From Streptomyces minutiscleroticus (GTDB lineage: Bacteria > Actinomycetota > Actinomycetes > Streptomycetales > Streptomycetaceae): a DNA stretch of 64,000 bases. A program made the position numbers and the translations under genes. Position 1 is the stretch's first letter. Each line of letters starts with the position of its first letter. The stretch is taken from assembly GCF_014650875.1 (NCBI RefSeq), contig NZ_BMVU01000046.1, positions 1-64,000 on the forward strand, in the 5' to 3' direction. This document shows, piece after piece, positions 53,622-62,118 of the stretch. The notes beneath the pieces are model-generated. The model was not told the DNA's origin. It saw only the letters and a list, made by a program, of their open reading frames with translations, and made no database searches.

Positions 53622-55841
53622 GTGGAGAACGAGACCCACTACGCCGAGGCCGTCATCGACAACGGCTCCTTCGGCACCCGCACCATCCGCTTCGAGACGG
53701 GCCGCCTGGCCAAGCAGGCCGCCGGTTCCGCCGTGGCGTACCTGGACGACGACACCATGGTGCTGTCGGCGACCACCGCCTCCAAGAACCCCAAGGACCA
53801 GCTCGACTTCTTCCCGCTCACGGTGGACGTCGAGGAGCGGATGTACGCCGCCGGCAAGATCCCCGGCAGCTTCTTCCGCCGTGAGGGCCGCCCCTCCGAG
53901 GACGCCATCCTCACCTGCCGCCTCATCGACCGCCCGCTGCGCCCGTCCTTCAAGAAGGGCCTGCGCAACGAGATCCAGGTCGTCGCCACGATCATGGCGC
54001 TCAACCCCGACCACCTGTACGACGTCGTCGCGATCAACGCCGCGTCCGCGTCCACGCAGCTGGCCGGCCTGCCCTTCTCCGGCCCGATCGGCGGCGTCCG
54101 CGTCGCGCTGATCAACGGCCAGTGGGTGGCCTTCCCGACGCACACCGAGCTCGAGGACGCCGTCTTCGACATGGTCGTCGCGGGCCGCGCCCTGGAGGAC
54201 GGCGACGTCGCGATCATGATGGTCGAGGCCGAGGCCACCGAGAAGACCATCCAGCTCGTCAAGGGCGGCGCCGAGGCGCCCACCGAGGAGGTCGTCGCCG
54301 CCGGTCTCGAGGCCGCGAAGCCCTTCATCAAGGTGCTCTGCAAGGCCCAGGCCGACCTCGCCGCCAAGGCCGCGAAGCCGACCGCCGAGTTCCCGATCTT
54401 CCTCGACTACCAGGACGACGTCCTGGAGGCGCTCACCGCCGCCGTGCGCACCGAGCTCGCCCAGGCGCTCACCATCGCCGGCAAGCAGGAGCGCGAGGCC
54501 GAGCTGGACCGCGTCAAGCAGCTCGCCGCCGAGAAGCTCCTGCCGGAGTTCGAGGGCCGCGAGAAGGAGATCTCCGCCGCGTACCGCTCGCTGACCAAGT
54601 CCCTGGTCCGCGAGCGTGTCATCAAGGAGAAGAAGCGCATCGACGGCCGCGGCGTCACGGACATCCGTACGCTCGCCGCCGAGGTCGAGGCCATCCCGCG
54701 GGTGCACGGCTCCGCGCTGTTCGAGCGTGGCGAGACCCAGATCCTGGGCGTCACCACCCTGAACATGCTCCGCATGGAGCAGCAGCTCGACACGCTGTCG
54801 CCGGTGACGCGCAAGCGCTACATGCACAACTACAACTTCCCGCCGTACTCCACCGGTGAGACCGGCCGCGTCGGCTCCCCGAAGCGCCGCGAGATCGGCC
54901 ACGGCGCCCTCGCCGAGCGCGCGCTGATCCCGGTCCTGCCGACGCGCGAGGAGTTCCCCTACGCGATCCGCCAGGTGTCCGAGGCCCTCGGCTCCAACGG
55001 CTCGACGTCCATGGGCTCGGTCTGCGCCTCCACCATGTCGCTGCTGAACGCCGGTGTGCCGCTGAAGGCCCCGGTCGCCGGTATCGCCATGGGCCTGATC
55101 TCCCAGGAGATCGAGGGCGAGACGCACTACGTGACCCTCACCGACATCCTCGGTGCGGAGGACGCCTTCGGCGACATGGACTTCAAGGTCGCCGGCACCA
55201 AGGAGTTCGTCACCGCCCTCCAGCTCGACACCAAGCTGGACGGCATCCCGGCCTCCGTCCTGGCCGCGGCCCTCAAGCAGGCCCGCGACGCCCGCCTCCA
55301 CATCCTCGACGTGATGATGGAAGCGATCGACACGCCGGACGAGATGTCCCCGAACGCGCCGCGGATCATCACCGTGAAGATCCCGGTCGACAAGATCGGT
55401 GAGGTCATCGGCCCCAAGGGCAAGATGATCAACCAGATCCAGGAGGACACCGGCGCCGAGATCACGATCGAGGACGACGGCACCATCTACATCGGTGCCG
55501 CCGACGGCCCGGCCGCCGAGGCCGCCCGCGCCACGATCAACGGCATCGCCAACCCGACCATGCCGGAGGTCGGCGAGCGCTACCTGGGCACCGTCGTGAA
55601 GACGACGACCTTCGGCGCGTTCGTCTCGCTGCTCCCGGGCAAGGACGGTCTGCTGCACATCTCCCAGATCCGCAAGCTCGCCGGCGGCAAGCGCGTGGAG
55701 AACGTCGAGGACGTCCTCGGCGTGGGCCAGAAGGTCCAGGTCGAGATCGCCGAGATCGACTCGCGCGGCAAGCTCTCCCTCATCCCCGTGATCGAGGGCG
55801 AGGAAGGCGACGAAGAGAAGAAGGACGACGCCGACAAGTGA
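53622..55841 (+). CDS. pnp: Polynucleotide phosphorylase
   Basis: 739 residues. Two RNase PH domains (about 1-210 and 320-560) flank an all-helical domain. A KH domain (VIGPKGKMINQIQEDTGAEI, about 600) and S1 domain (GTVVKTTTFGAFVSLLPG, about 655) follow. It degrades RNA 3'-5' with phosphate and also adds tails in Streptomyces. GTG 53622 is preceded by GGAG and gives MENETHYAEA, the start I recall for the genus. ATG 53607 (MEKTLV...) is five codons earlier with a weaker site. Stop overlaps the next GTG (GTGA). Confidence 0.95.
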   Translation: MENETHYAEAVIDNGSFGTRTIRFETGRLAKQAAGSAVAYLDDDTMVLSATTASKNPKDQLDFFPLTVDVEERMYAAGKIPGSFFRREGRPSEDAILTCRLIDRPLRPSFKKGLRNEIQVVATIMALNPDHLYDVVAINAASASTQLAGLPFSGPIGGVRVALINGQWVAFPTHTELEDAVFDMVVAGRALEDGDVAIMMVEAEATEKTIQLVKGGAEAPTEEVVAAGLEAAKPFIKVLCKAQADLAAKAAKPTAEFPIFLDYQDDVLEALTAAVRTELAQALTIAGKQEREAELDRVKQLAAEKLLPEFEGREKEISAAYRSLTKSLVRERVIKEKKRIDGRGVTDIRTLAAEVEAIPRVHGSALFERGETQILGVTTLNMLRMEQQLDTLSPVTRKRYMHNYNFPPYSTGETGRVGSPKRREIGHGALAERALIPVLPTREEFPYAIRQVSEALGSNGSTSMGSVCASTMSLLNAGVPLKAPVAGIAMGLISQEIEGETHYVTLTDILGAEDAFGDMDFKVAGTKEFVTALQLDTKLDGIPASVLAAALKQARDARLHILDVMMEAIDTPDEMSPNAPRIITVKIPVDKIGEVIGPKGKMINQIQEDTGAEITIEDDGTIYIGAADGPAAEAARATINGIANPTMPEVGERYLGTVVKTTTFGAFVSLLPGKDGLLHISQIRKLAGGKRVENVEDVLGVGQKVQVEIAEIDSRGKLSLIPVIEGEEGDEEKKDDADK

Positions 55842-57217
55842 CGTCCCACGGCTCCAAGGCGACGGCCCGCACCTCTTCGGAGGCGCGGGCCGTCGCCCGT
55901 ACCCAAACCCTCATCAAGGGCGAGAACGGCATCGGCACGGTCCGCAGGACCGTCCTCCCGGGCGGCCTGCGCGTCGTCACCGAGACGCTGCCCTCCGTGC
56001 GCTCGGCCACCTTCGGCATCTGGGCGCACGTCGGCTCGCGCGACGAGACCCCGGCGCTCAACGGCGCCACGCACTACCTGGAGCACCTGCTCTTCAAGGG
56101 CACCTCCCGCAGGAGCGCGCTGGACATCTCCGCCGCGATCGACGCGGTCGGCGGCGAGATGAACGCGTTCACGGCGAAGGAGTACACGTGCTACTACGCG
56201 CGTGTACTGGACACCGACCTGCCGCTCGCCATCGACGTGGTCTGCGACATGCTCACCGGCTCGCTGATCCGCGAGGAGGACGTCGACGTCGAGCGCGGCG
56301 CGATCCTCGAGGAGATCGCGATGACGGAGGACGACCCGGGCGACTGCGTGCACGACCTGTTCGCGCACACGATGTTCGGCGACACCCCGCTCGGCCGCCC
56401 GGTCCTCGGCACGGTCGACACCGTCAACGCCCTCGACGCCGACCGCATCCGCCGCTTCTACAAGAAGCACTACGACCCCACGCACCTGGTCGTCGCGGCC
56501 GCGGGCAACGTCGACCACGCCAAGGTCGTGCGCCAGGTCCGCGCCGCCTTCGAGAAGGCGGGCGCCCTGCGCGACACGGGCGCGGTGCCGATCGACCCCC
56601 GGTCCGGCCGCCGCGCCCTGCGCACCGCGGGCCGTATGGAGCTGATCGGCCGCAAGACCGAGCAGGCGCACGTCGTCCTCGGCATGCCGGGCCTGGCCCG
56701 CACCGACGAGCGCCGCTGGGCCCTCGGCGTGCTCAACACCGCGCTCGGCGGCGGCATGTCCTCCCGCCTCTTCCAGGAGGTCCGGGAGAAGCGCGGCCTG
56801 GCGTACAGCGTGTACTCGTACACCTCCGGCTTCGCCGACTGCGGCCTGTTCGGCGTCTACGCGGGCTGCCGTCCGAGCCAGGTGCACGACGTGCTCAAGA
56901 TCTGCCGCGACGAGCTCGACCACGTCGCCGAGCACGGCCTGTCCGACGACGAGATCGAGCGGGCCATCGGCCAGTTGTCCGGTTCCACCGTCCTCGGCCT
57001 GGAGGACACCGGTGCGCTCATGAACCGCATCGGCAAGAGTGAGCTGTGCTGGGGCGAGCAGATGTCGGTCGACGACATGCTGGCCCGGATGGCCGCCGTC
57101 ACCCCGGACGAGGTCCGCGAGGTGGCACGCGACATCCTGGGACAGCGGCCGTCGCTGTCGGTCATCGGCCCCCTGAAGGACAAGCAGGCCGCGCGCCTGC
57201 ACGAAGCGGTCTCCTGA
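55838..57217 (+). CDS. M16 family zinc metallopeptidase
   Basis: 459 residues, a PqqL/processing-peptidase-like protein. The inverted zinc motif H79-Y-L-E82-H83 lies in the N-terminal domain, with the downstream glutamate region (ILEEIAMTEDDP). The inactive second domain ends near 440. Substrates are unknown. Its GTG overlaps the pnp stop as GTGA; M16 peptidases are regularly found behind pnp in actinobacteria. Confidence 0.93.
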   Translation: MTSHGSKATARTSSEARAVARTQTLIKGENGIGTVRRTVLPGGLRVVTETLPSVRSATFGIWAHVGSRDETPALNGATHYLEHLLFKGTSRRSALDISAAIDAVGGEMNAFTAKEYTCYYARVLDTDLPLAIDVVCDMLTGSLIREEDVDVERGAILEEIAMTEDDPGDCVHDLFAHTMFGDTPLGRPVLGTVDTVNALDADRIRRFYKKHYDPTHLVVAAAGNVDHAKVVRQVRAAFEKAGALRDTGAVPIDPRSGRRALRTAGRMELIGRKTEQAHVVLGMPGLARTDERRWALGVLNTALGGGMSSRLFQEVREKRGLAYSVYSYTSGFADCGLFGVYAGCRPSQVHDVLKICRDELDHVAEHGLSDDEIERAIGQLSGSTVLGLEDTGALMNRIGKSELCWGEQMSVDDMLARMAAVTPDEVREVARDILGQRPSLSVIGPLKDKQAARLHEAVS

Positions 57218-57267
57218 ACCCCGGGCCGTCCGAGTCGTCGATCAACTCCCCGAAGGAATTCACGTCA

Positions 57268-58020
57268 ATGAGCAAGCTGCGTGTGGCGGTCCTCGGTGCC
57301 GGGGGCCGCATCGGCTCCGAGGCGGTGCGGGCCGTCGAGGCCGCCGAGGACCTGGAACTGGTGGCCGCCCTCGGCCGCGGCGACTCCCTGGAGACGCTGA
57401 CCGCCGCCGGCGCCCAGGTGGTCGTCGAGCTGACCACCCCCGACTCGGTCATGGACAACCTCGACTTCTGCGTGCGCCACGGCATCCACGCGGTCGTGGG
57501 CACGACCGGCTGGACGGACGAGCGCCTGAACCAGTTGAACGGGTGGCTCGCCGAGTCCCCGCAGACGGGTGTGCTGATCGCGCCCAACTTCTCCGTCGGC
57601 GCCGTCCTGACCATGATGTTCGCGCAGGTCGCGGCCCCCTACTTCGAGTCCGTCGAGGTCGTGGAGCTGCACCACCCGAACAAGGCCGACGCCCCGAGCG
57701 GCACCGCCGCGCGCACGGCCCAGCTCATCGCCTCGGCGCGGGAGAAGGCCGGCACCCCGGCCCAGCCCGACGCCACGGCGACCGCGCTGGAGGGCGCCCG
57801 CGGCGCGGACGTCGACGGCGTGCGCGTCCACTCGGTGCGGCTGCGCGGTCTGCTGGCCCACCAGGAGGTGCTGCTCGGCGGCGAGGGCGAGACCCTCACC
57901 GTCCGCCACGACTCCCTGCACCACCGCAGCTTCATGCCGGGCATCCTGCTCGGCGTGCGCCGCGTGGTGACGACCCCGGGCCTGACCTACGGCCTGGAAC
58001 ACTTCCTCGACCTCGGCTGA
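57268..58020 (+). CDS. dapB: 4-hydroxy-tetrahydrodipicolinate reductase
   Basis: 250 residues. NAD(P)-binding VAVLGAGGRIGSEA (about 6-19), GTTGWTDERL and the catalytic ELHHPNKADAPSGTA block (about 135-149) are intact. It catalyses the second step of the lysine/diaminopimelate branch; dapA lies 3 kb downstream. ATG with GAAGGAA upstream. Confidence 0.96.
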   Translation: MSKLRVAVLGAGGRIGSEAVRAVEAAEDLELVAALGRGDSLETLTAAGAQVVVELTTPDSVMDNLDFCVRHGIHAVVGTTGWTDERLNQLNGWLAESPQTGVLIAPNFSVGAVLTMMFAQVAAPYFESVEVVELHHPNKADAPSGTAARTAQLIASAREKAGTPAQPDATATALEGARGADVDGVRVHSVRLRGLLAHQEVLLGGEGETLTVRHDSLHHRSFMPGILLGVRRVVTTPGLTYGLEHFLDLG

Positions 58021-58035
58021 GCGAGACCCCGGAAC

Positions 58036-58488
58036 ATGCGCGCGAAGATCACGTACGTCGTCACGGCCGCCGTCCTGGTGGTCTACTTCGTCCTCGTCGG
58101 CAGCCGCGGGGTCATGCTCATCGAGACCGGTACGCCGGTGACGGTCGCCCTCGGCGCCGCGGTGCTCGTCCTGCCGCTGATCGGCCTGTGGTTCCTGTGG
58201 AAGAGCACCCAGTTCGTCCGCCGGGCCAACCAGCTGGCGGCCGAACTCGACGCCGAGGGCGGCCTGCCCGTCGACGAGCTGAGGCGGACGCCGGCCGGCC
58301 GCATCGACCGTGACTCGGCCGACGAGGTCTTCGCCCGGCGCAGGGCCGAGACGGAGGACGCCCCGGACGACTGGCGCACCTGGTTCCGGCTCGCGGTCGC
58401 CTACCACGACGCCCGCGACACCCCGCGCGCCCGCAAGGCGATGCAGCACGCGATCGCCCTGCACGACGGCAAGCCCGTACGGGCCTGA
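58036..58488 (+). CDS. Small membrane protein with TPR-like tail
   Basis: 150 residues. Two helices (about 5-25 and 35-57) precede a cytosolic helical segment with WRTWFRLAVAYHDARDTPRARKAM, which resembles one tetratricopeptide repeat. ATG start 15 bases after dapB, so likely co-expressed. Function unknown. Confidence 0.78.
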   Translation: MRAKITYVVTAAVLVVYFVLVGSRGVMLIETGTPVTVALGAAVLVLPLIGLWFLWKSTQFVRRANQLAAELDAEGGLPVDELRRTPAGRIDRDSADEVFARRRAETEDAPDDWRTWFRLAVAYHDARDTPRARKAMQHAIALHDGKPVRA

Positions 58489-58687
58489 GACGGCCCGCAG
58501 GAGCTCGTTGAGGCGGGGCCCGGCGCGCGGGGCCGAGGGCACGCGACGGCGGCCGAGAGGCGTAGTACGGCGCGGCCGTCGACCGCGGGCGGAAGGCGCA
58601 CGGGGCATGGCCGTCGTGGCCGGGGACGTGGGCCGGCGGCCGGAGCGGGAGGCGTACGAGGCAACCGTCGGCGGGAAACGTGCGCCG

Positions 58688-58734
58688 ACGGCCGAGGGGC
58701 CGGTCCGCATCACGCGGACCGGCCCCTCGGCCGT
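58688..58734. terminator. 21-bp perfect bidirectional terminator hairpin
   Basis: Arms 58688-58708 and 58714-58734 are exact complements around ATCAC. It separates convergent genes (ends at 58488 and 58756). Confidence 0.82.
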
Positions 58735-58755
58735 GTGTACGGAAGGCTCCGCGCC

Positions 58756-59313
58756 TCAGCCCGGCCTGTGCTCGTCCGCCCAGACCTCGACGGCGTCCGC
58801 CGCCCGGTCGAAGGCCTCGGGGCGCTCCAGGAAGTCGGCGTTGTGCGTGGTCAGCAGCGGCGGCACGTCCTGCGGCGCCCGGCCGTGGCGGGTGAGGACC
58901 AGGGCCTGCCCCTGCACCGTGCGCGGCAGCCCGAGCCAGCGCACCGGCTGCTGGACGGTGCGGACGGACCGGACCTGCGCCCACGGCACCGTGCGCGTGG
59001 TGAGGAAGGAGATGTGGCGCAGCCCCTGCGAGCTCACCCACACGCCCATGCGCAGCAGGCGCAGCGCGCAGGCGATCACGGCCAGCGCGATGCCGAAGCA
59101 GACCGCGGCCGAGCCCAGGGGGCCGGCCACGGCGATGATCACCGCGGCGAACAGCACGTAGGAGGCGAGCAGCAGCACGAGCGCCGCCGCGCCGACGCGC
59201 CAGGGCCCGGGCCGGTAGGGGCGGCGCCAGCGGTCGCGGTCGGCGAACGGCAGCGCCGTGTCGTCCGCCGCCTCGTCGAAAACGCGGTCGGCCGTCAGGA
59301 AGGGCAGGGGCAC
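58756..59313 (-). CDS. PH domain-like membrane protein
   Basis: 185 residues. Two helices (about 42-60 and 65-85) are followed by a PH-like domain: GVWVSSQGLRHISFLTTRTVPWAQV (given in part), where a W-x-x-V strand is typical of bacterial PH proteins. GTG start. Function unknown. Confidence 0.78.
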   Translation of the reverse strand: MPLPFLTADRVFDEAADDTALPFADRDRWRRPYRPGPWRVGAAALVLLLASYVLFAAVIIAVAGPLGSAAVCFGIALAVIACALRLLRMGVWVSSQGLRHISFLTTRTVPWAQVRSVRTVQQPVRWLGLPRTVQGQALVLTRHGRAPQDVPPLLTTHNADFLERPEAFDRAADAVEVWADEHRPG

Positions 59314-59437
59314 GACTGATCCTCACTCGATCCACGCCGGGACAGTGCCCGGTGAGGCTATCGAGCCGTGACCCCGCTCACCACCCTTGGGGGTCCCAGG
59401 GGGGTCCCGTCGGGCCATTCGGGGACGGAACCCGAGG

Positions 59438-59677
59438 TCAGCGTCGGTCGGACGCCTCGGAGTGCTGCGTCGCCACGGGCGACCGGTCGGGCGAGAGGGC
59501 GGGCATCCCGAAGATCAGGGACCCCACGAGCCCGGCCACCACGGTGAGCCCGATGAGCGAGCGCCCCGCGATCTGGCCGGCGGTGGCGCGCTCGCGCGGC
59601 GGGGGAGCGACATTGCTGCGGAACTTGTCGGCTTCGGCGATGAAGGCGAACGGAACAGGCTCGCGCCGACGGAACAT
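59438..59677 (-). CDS. Small single-pass membrane protein
   Basis: 79 residues from ATG 59677, with GAGGAG upstream. One helix (SLIGLTVVAGLVGSLIFGMPA, written in part, about 40-58). A charged head and polar tail flank it. Longer frames are rejected because they cross the thyX promoter region. Confidence 0.7.
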   Translation of the reverse strand: MFRRREPVPFAFIAEADKFRSNVAPPPRERATAGQIAGRSLIGLTVVAGLVGSLIFGMPALSPDRSPVATQHSEASDRR

Positions 59678-59779
59678 GGGTGGTGCTTCTCCTCTGGAGG
59701 TGCGAAGGGACGGATGGGTCTCGTAGGTCTCGTACGGAACCGGTGCCCCGACCGAAGCGGCCGACCCGTACGTACCACT

Positions 59780-59797
59780 CTCATCTGTACAGACGAG
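59780..59797. promoter_or_regulatory. Near-perfect 18-bp palindrome CTCATCTGTACAGACGAG
   Basis: One mismatched base pair position in the outer arms. It sits between the divergent small membrane gene and thyX and overlaps TACAGA, so it could be an operator or a -10. The cognate factor is unknown. Confidence 0.42.
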
Positions 59798-59962
59798 CGA
59801 ATGCTTCAGGACGTGCCCGTTTCTCCGAACTTCGCAGAGGTTCGACGGGTTATGTCGACGCCGCTCTCGTAAACCTGTGCATAACCCCCCGAAACGGCGA
59901 CCCGCATGTCGGCCGTAAAGTGGGCGCCGCCCGAGCCTGTGATGGGAAGGACCCCTCGAACC

Positions 59963-60703
59963 GTGAGCGACGCACCCGCCGCCGACAACAAGCCCAGCTT
60001 CCGCAGCGACGTGACCGTGGAGCTGGTCAAGCACAGCGCGGCCGACACCGACGTGCTGTGGGCCGCCCGCGTGTCCACGGCCGGCGAGCAGTCCCTGGAC
60101 GAGCTGCAGAAGGACCCCGAGCGCTCCAAGGGGCTGATCAACTACCTGATGCGCGACCGGCACGGCAGCCCGTTCGAGCACAACTCGATGACCTTCTTCG
60201 TCAGCGCCCCGATCTTCGTCTTCCGCGAGTTCATGCGGCACCGCGTGGGCTGGTCCTACAACGAGGAGTCCGGGCGCTACCGGCAGCTCCAGCCGGTCTT
60301 CTACGTCCCCGACACCTCCCGCAGGCTGGTCCAGGAGGGCCGCCCCGGCAAGTACCGGTTCGTGGAGGGCACCCAGGAGCAGCACGAGCTGGTCGGCCGC
60401 ACCATGGAGAACTCCTACGCGCAGGCCTACGAGGCGTACGAGGAGATGCTGGAGGCGGGCGTCGCCCGCGAGGTCGCCCGCGCGGTGCTCCCGGTCGGCC
60501 TCTACTCGTCGATGTACGCGACGTGCAACGCGCGCTCGCTGATGCACTTCCTCGGCCTGCGCACCCAGCACGAGCAGGCCGCGGTCCCGTCCTTCCCGCA
60601 GCGGGAGATCGAGATGGTCGCCGAGAAGATGGAGGCGGAGTGGGCGAAGCTCATGCCGCTGACCTACGCGGCGTTCAACGCCAACGGGCGCGTGGCCCCG
60701 TAG
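59963..60703 (+). CDS. thyX: Flavin-dependent thymidylate synthase
   Basis: 246 residues. The ThyX signature RHRVGWSYNEESGRYR starts at R92. It makes dTMP from dUMP using FAD and methylene-tetrahydrofolate. GTG 59963, with GGGAAGGA 12 bases upstream, gives VSDAPAADNK...; ATG 59942 would add 7 residues and is less likely. Confidence 0.95.
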   Translation: MSDAPAADNKPSFRSDVTVELVKHSAADTDVLWAARVSTAGEQSLDELQKDPERSKGLINYLMRDRHGSPFEHNSMTFFVSAPIFVFREFMRHRVGWSYNEESGRYRQLQPVFYVPDTSRRLVQEGRPGKYRFVEGTQEQHELVGRTMENSYAQAYEAYEEMLEAGVAREVARAVLPVGLYSSMYATCNARSLMHFLGLRTQHEQAAVPSFPQREIEMVAEKMEAEWAKLMPLTYAAFNANGRVAP

Positions 60704-60928
60704 CGGCCGCCGTCCCGCAGGCCCGCCGGCCCGTCAGGGCTCGTCGCCCGGCAGGACCCACCGCCCCGCAGAGGCTTGAGTTCCGCGGGGTTCCCGGGCC
60801 GCGAGGGGCTCCCGGGCCCTGCGGGGTCCCGTGCTCCCCGGGGTGTGTCACGCCGCGGGACCCGTCGCCCTTCACTCTGTCGTTTCGTACGGCACAGATG
60901 TACGCATCAGCCTTGCGAAGTGTCCGTA

Positions 60929-60958
60929 TTGCGGCATTTCGAGAACGTCATCTAGCCT
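60929..60958 (+). promoter_or_regulatory. Promoter upstream of dapA
   Basis: TTGCGG (60929-60934) and TAGCCT (60953-60958) at 18 bases spacing. It predicts a leader of about 130 bases. Confidence 0.55.
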
Positions 60959-60969
60959 GATCAAACGGA

Positions 60970-61007
60970 CCCGGCACTGTCTGAACCCCCGAGCAGGCAG
61001 TGCCGGG
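60970..61007 (+). promoter_or_regulatory. 5'-leader hairpin before dapA
   Basis: CCCGGCACTG and CAGTGCCGGG are perfect complements around an 18-base loop, placed close to the predicted 5' end of the longer transcript. Possibly a regulatory or stabilising element. Confidence 0.45.
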
Positions 61008-61076
61008 CTCCACCCTTGTGACCGTCTCTGTGCCGACTTGTCGCCTCACCCGAGGGCAGACCCCGCCTTGAGCAGC

Positions 61077-61082
61077 GAGTAG
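61077..61082 (+). promoter_or_regulatory. Possible second dapA -10, leaderless transcript
   Basis: TAGCGT (approximately 61080-61085; boundary within a few bases) precedes ATG 61093 by about 7 bases, so transcription would start at the ATG. No -35 consensus is evident. Confidence 0.35.
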
Positions 61083-61092
61083 CGTGTTACCC

Positions 61093-61992
61093 ATGGCTCC
61101 GACCTCCACTCCGCAGACCCCCTTCGGGCGGGTCCTCACCGCCATGGTCACGCCCTTCACGGCGAATGGCGCACTCGATCTCGACGGCGCGCAGCGGCTC
61201 GCCGCCCACCTGGTGGACGCCGGCAACGACGGTCTGGTCGTCAACGGCACCACCGGCGAGTCCCCGACCACCAGCGACGCGGAGAAAAGGGATCTCGTCC
61301 GGGCCGTGGTCGAAGCCGTCGGCGACCGCGCCCACGTCGTCGCGGGCGTCGGTACGAACGACACCCACCACAGCATCGAGCTGGCGAAGGAGGCCGCGCA
61401 GGCCGGCGCCCACGGCCTGCTCACCGTGACGCCGTACTACAACAAGCCCCCGCAGGAGGGCCTGTACCGGCACTTCACGGCCATCGCCGACGCCACCGGG
61501 CTGCCGGTCATGCTGTACGACATCCCCGGCCGCAGCGGCGTCCCGATCAGCACCGAGACCATCGTCCGGCTCGCCGAGCACCCGCGCATCGTCGCCAACA
61601 AGGACGCCAAGGGCGACCTCGGCCGCGCCAGCTGGGCCATCGCCCGCTCCGGCCTCGCCTGGTACTCCGGCGACGACATGCTGAACCTGCCGCTGCTCTC
61701 CGTCGGCGCGGTCGGCTTCGTCTCCGTCGTCGGCCACGTCGTCACGCCCGAGCTGCGCGCGATGGCCGAGGCCCACGCGAGCGGCGACGTGCAGAAGGCG
61801 CTGGAGATCCACCAGAAGCTGCTCCCGGTCTTCACCGGCATGTTCCGCACCCAGGGCGTCATGACCACCAAGGCCGCGCTCGCCCTCCAGGGTCTGCCCG
61901 CCGGTCCGCTGCGCGCGCCCATGGTCGAGCTCTCGCCGGAGGAGATCGCCCAGCTCAAGATCGATCTTGCCGCCGGCGGGGTACATCTCTGA
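61093..61992 (+). CDS. dapA: 4-hydroxy-tetrahydrodipicolinate synthase
   Basis: 299 residues. GTTGESPT, the TPYYNKPPQEG loop and the Schiff-base lysine K170 in NKDAKGDL mark a class I aldolase-type DapA. It condenses pyruvate with aspartate semialdehyde. ATG 61093 fits the family start (MAPTSTPQTPFGRV); GTG 61084 adds three residues. Confidence 0.95.
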   Translation: MAPTSTPQTPFGRVLTAMVTPFTANGALDLDGAQRLAAHLVDAGNDGLVVNGTTGESPTTSDAEKRDLVRAVVEAVGDRAHVVAGVGTNDTHHSIELAKEAAQAGAHGLLTVTPYYNKPPQEGLYRHFTAIADATGLPVMLYDIPGRSGVPISTETIVRLAEHPRIVANKDAKGDLGRASWAIARSGLAWYSGDDMLNLPLLSVGAVGFVSVVGHVVTPELRAMAEAHASGDVQKALEIHQKLLPVFTGMFRTQGVMTTKAALALQGLPAGPLRAPMVELSPEEIAQLKIDLAAGGVHL

Positions 61993-62065
61993 CACCAGAC
62001 TTCACAACTGAAGACGCAGGGCCCAGGCGCCTGCACCCCACACACAACTGCTTTTGCACGAACGT

Positions 62066-62104
62066 CACGCGCGCCACGTGCCACGAAGGCACGTGGCGCG
62101 CGTG
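62066..62104 (+). promoter_or_regulatory. 17-bp perfect hairpin abutting the rnj ribosome binding site
   Basis: Arms 62066-62082 and 62088-62104 are exact complements around ACGAA. The GAGGAGAG site begins 3 bases later and the TTG start 15 bases later. It may be the dapA terminator, an RNase III target or a translational control element. Confidence 0.7.
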
Positions 62105-62118
62105 GTGAGGAGAGTCTT

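Larger units (their letters stand above)
60704..61092. other. 389-bp gap between thyX and dapA
   Basis: The left part has GC-rich short repeats (CCCGCAG/GGGGCTCCCGGGCC words, 60715-60840) that may terminate thyX. Then come a promoter (60929-60958), a 10-bp hairpin (60970-61007) and a TAGCGT hexamer just before dapA. Confidence 0.5.
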
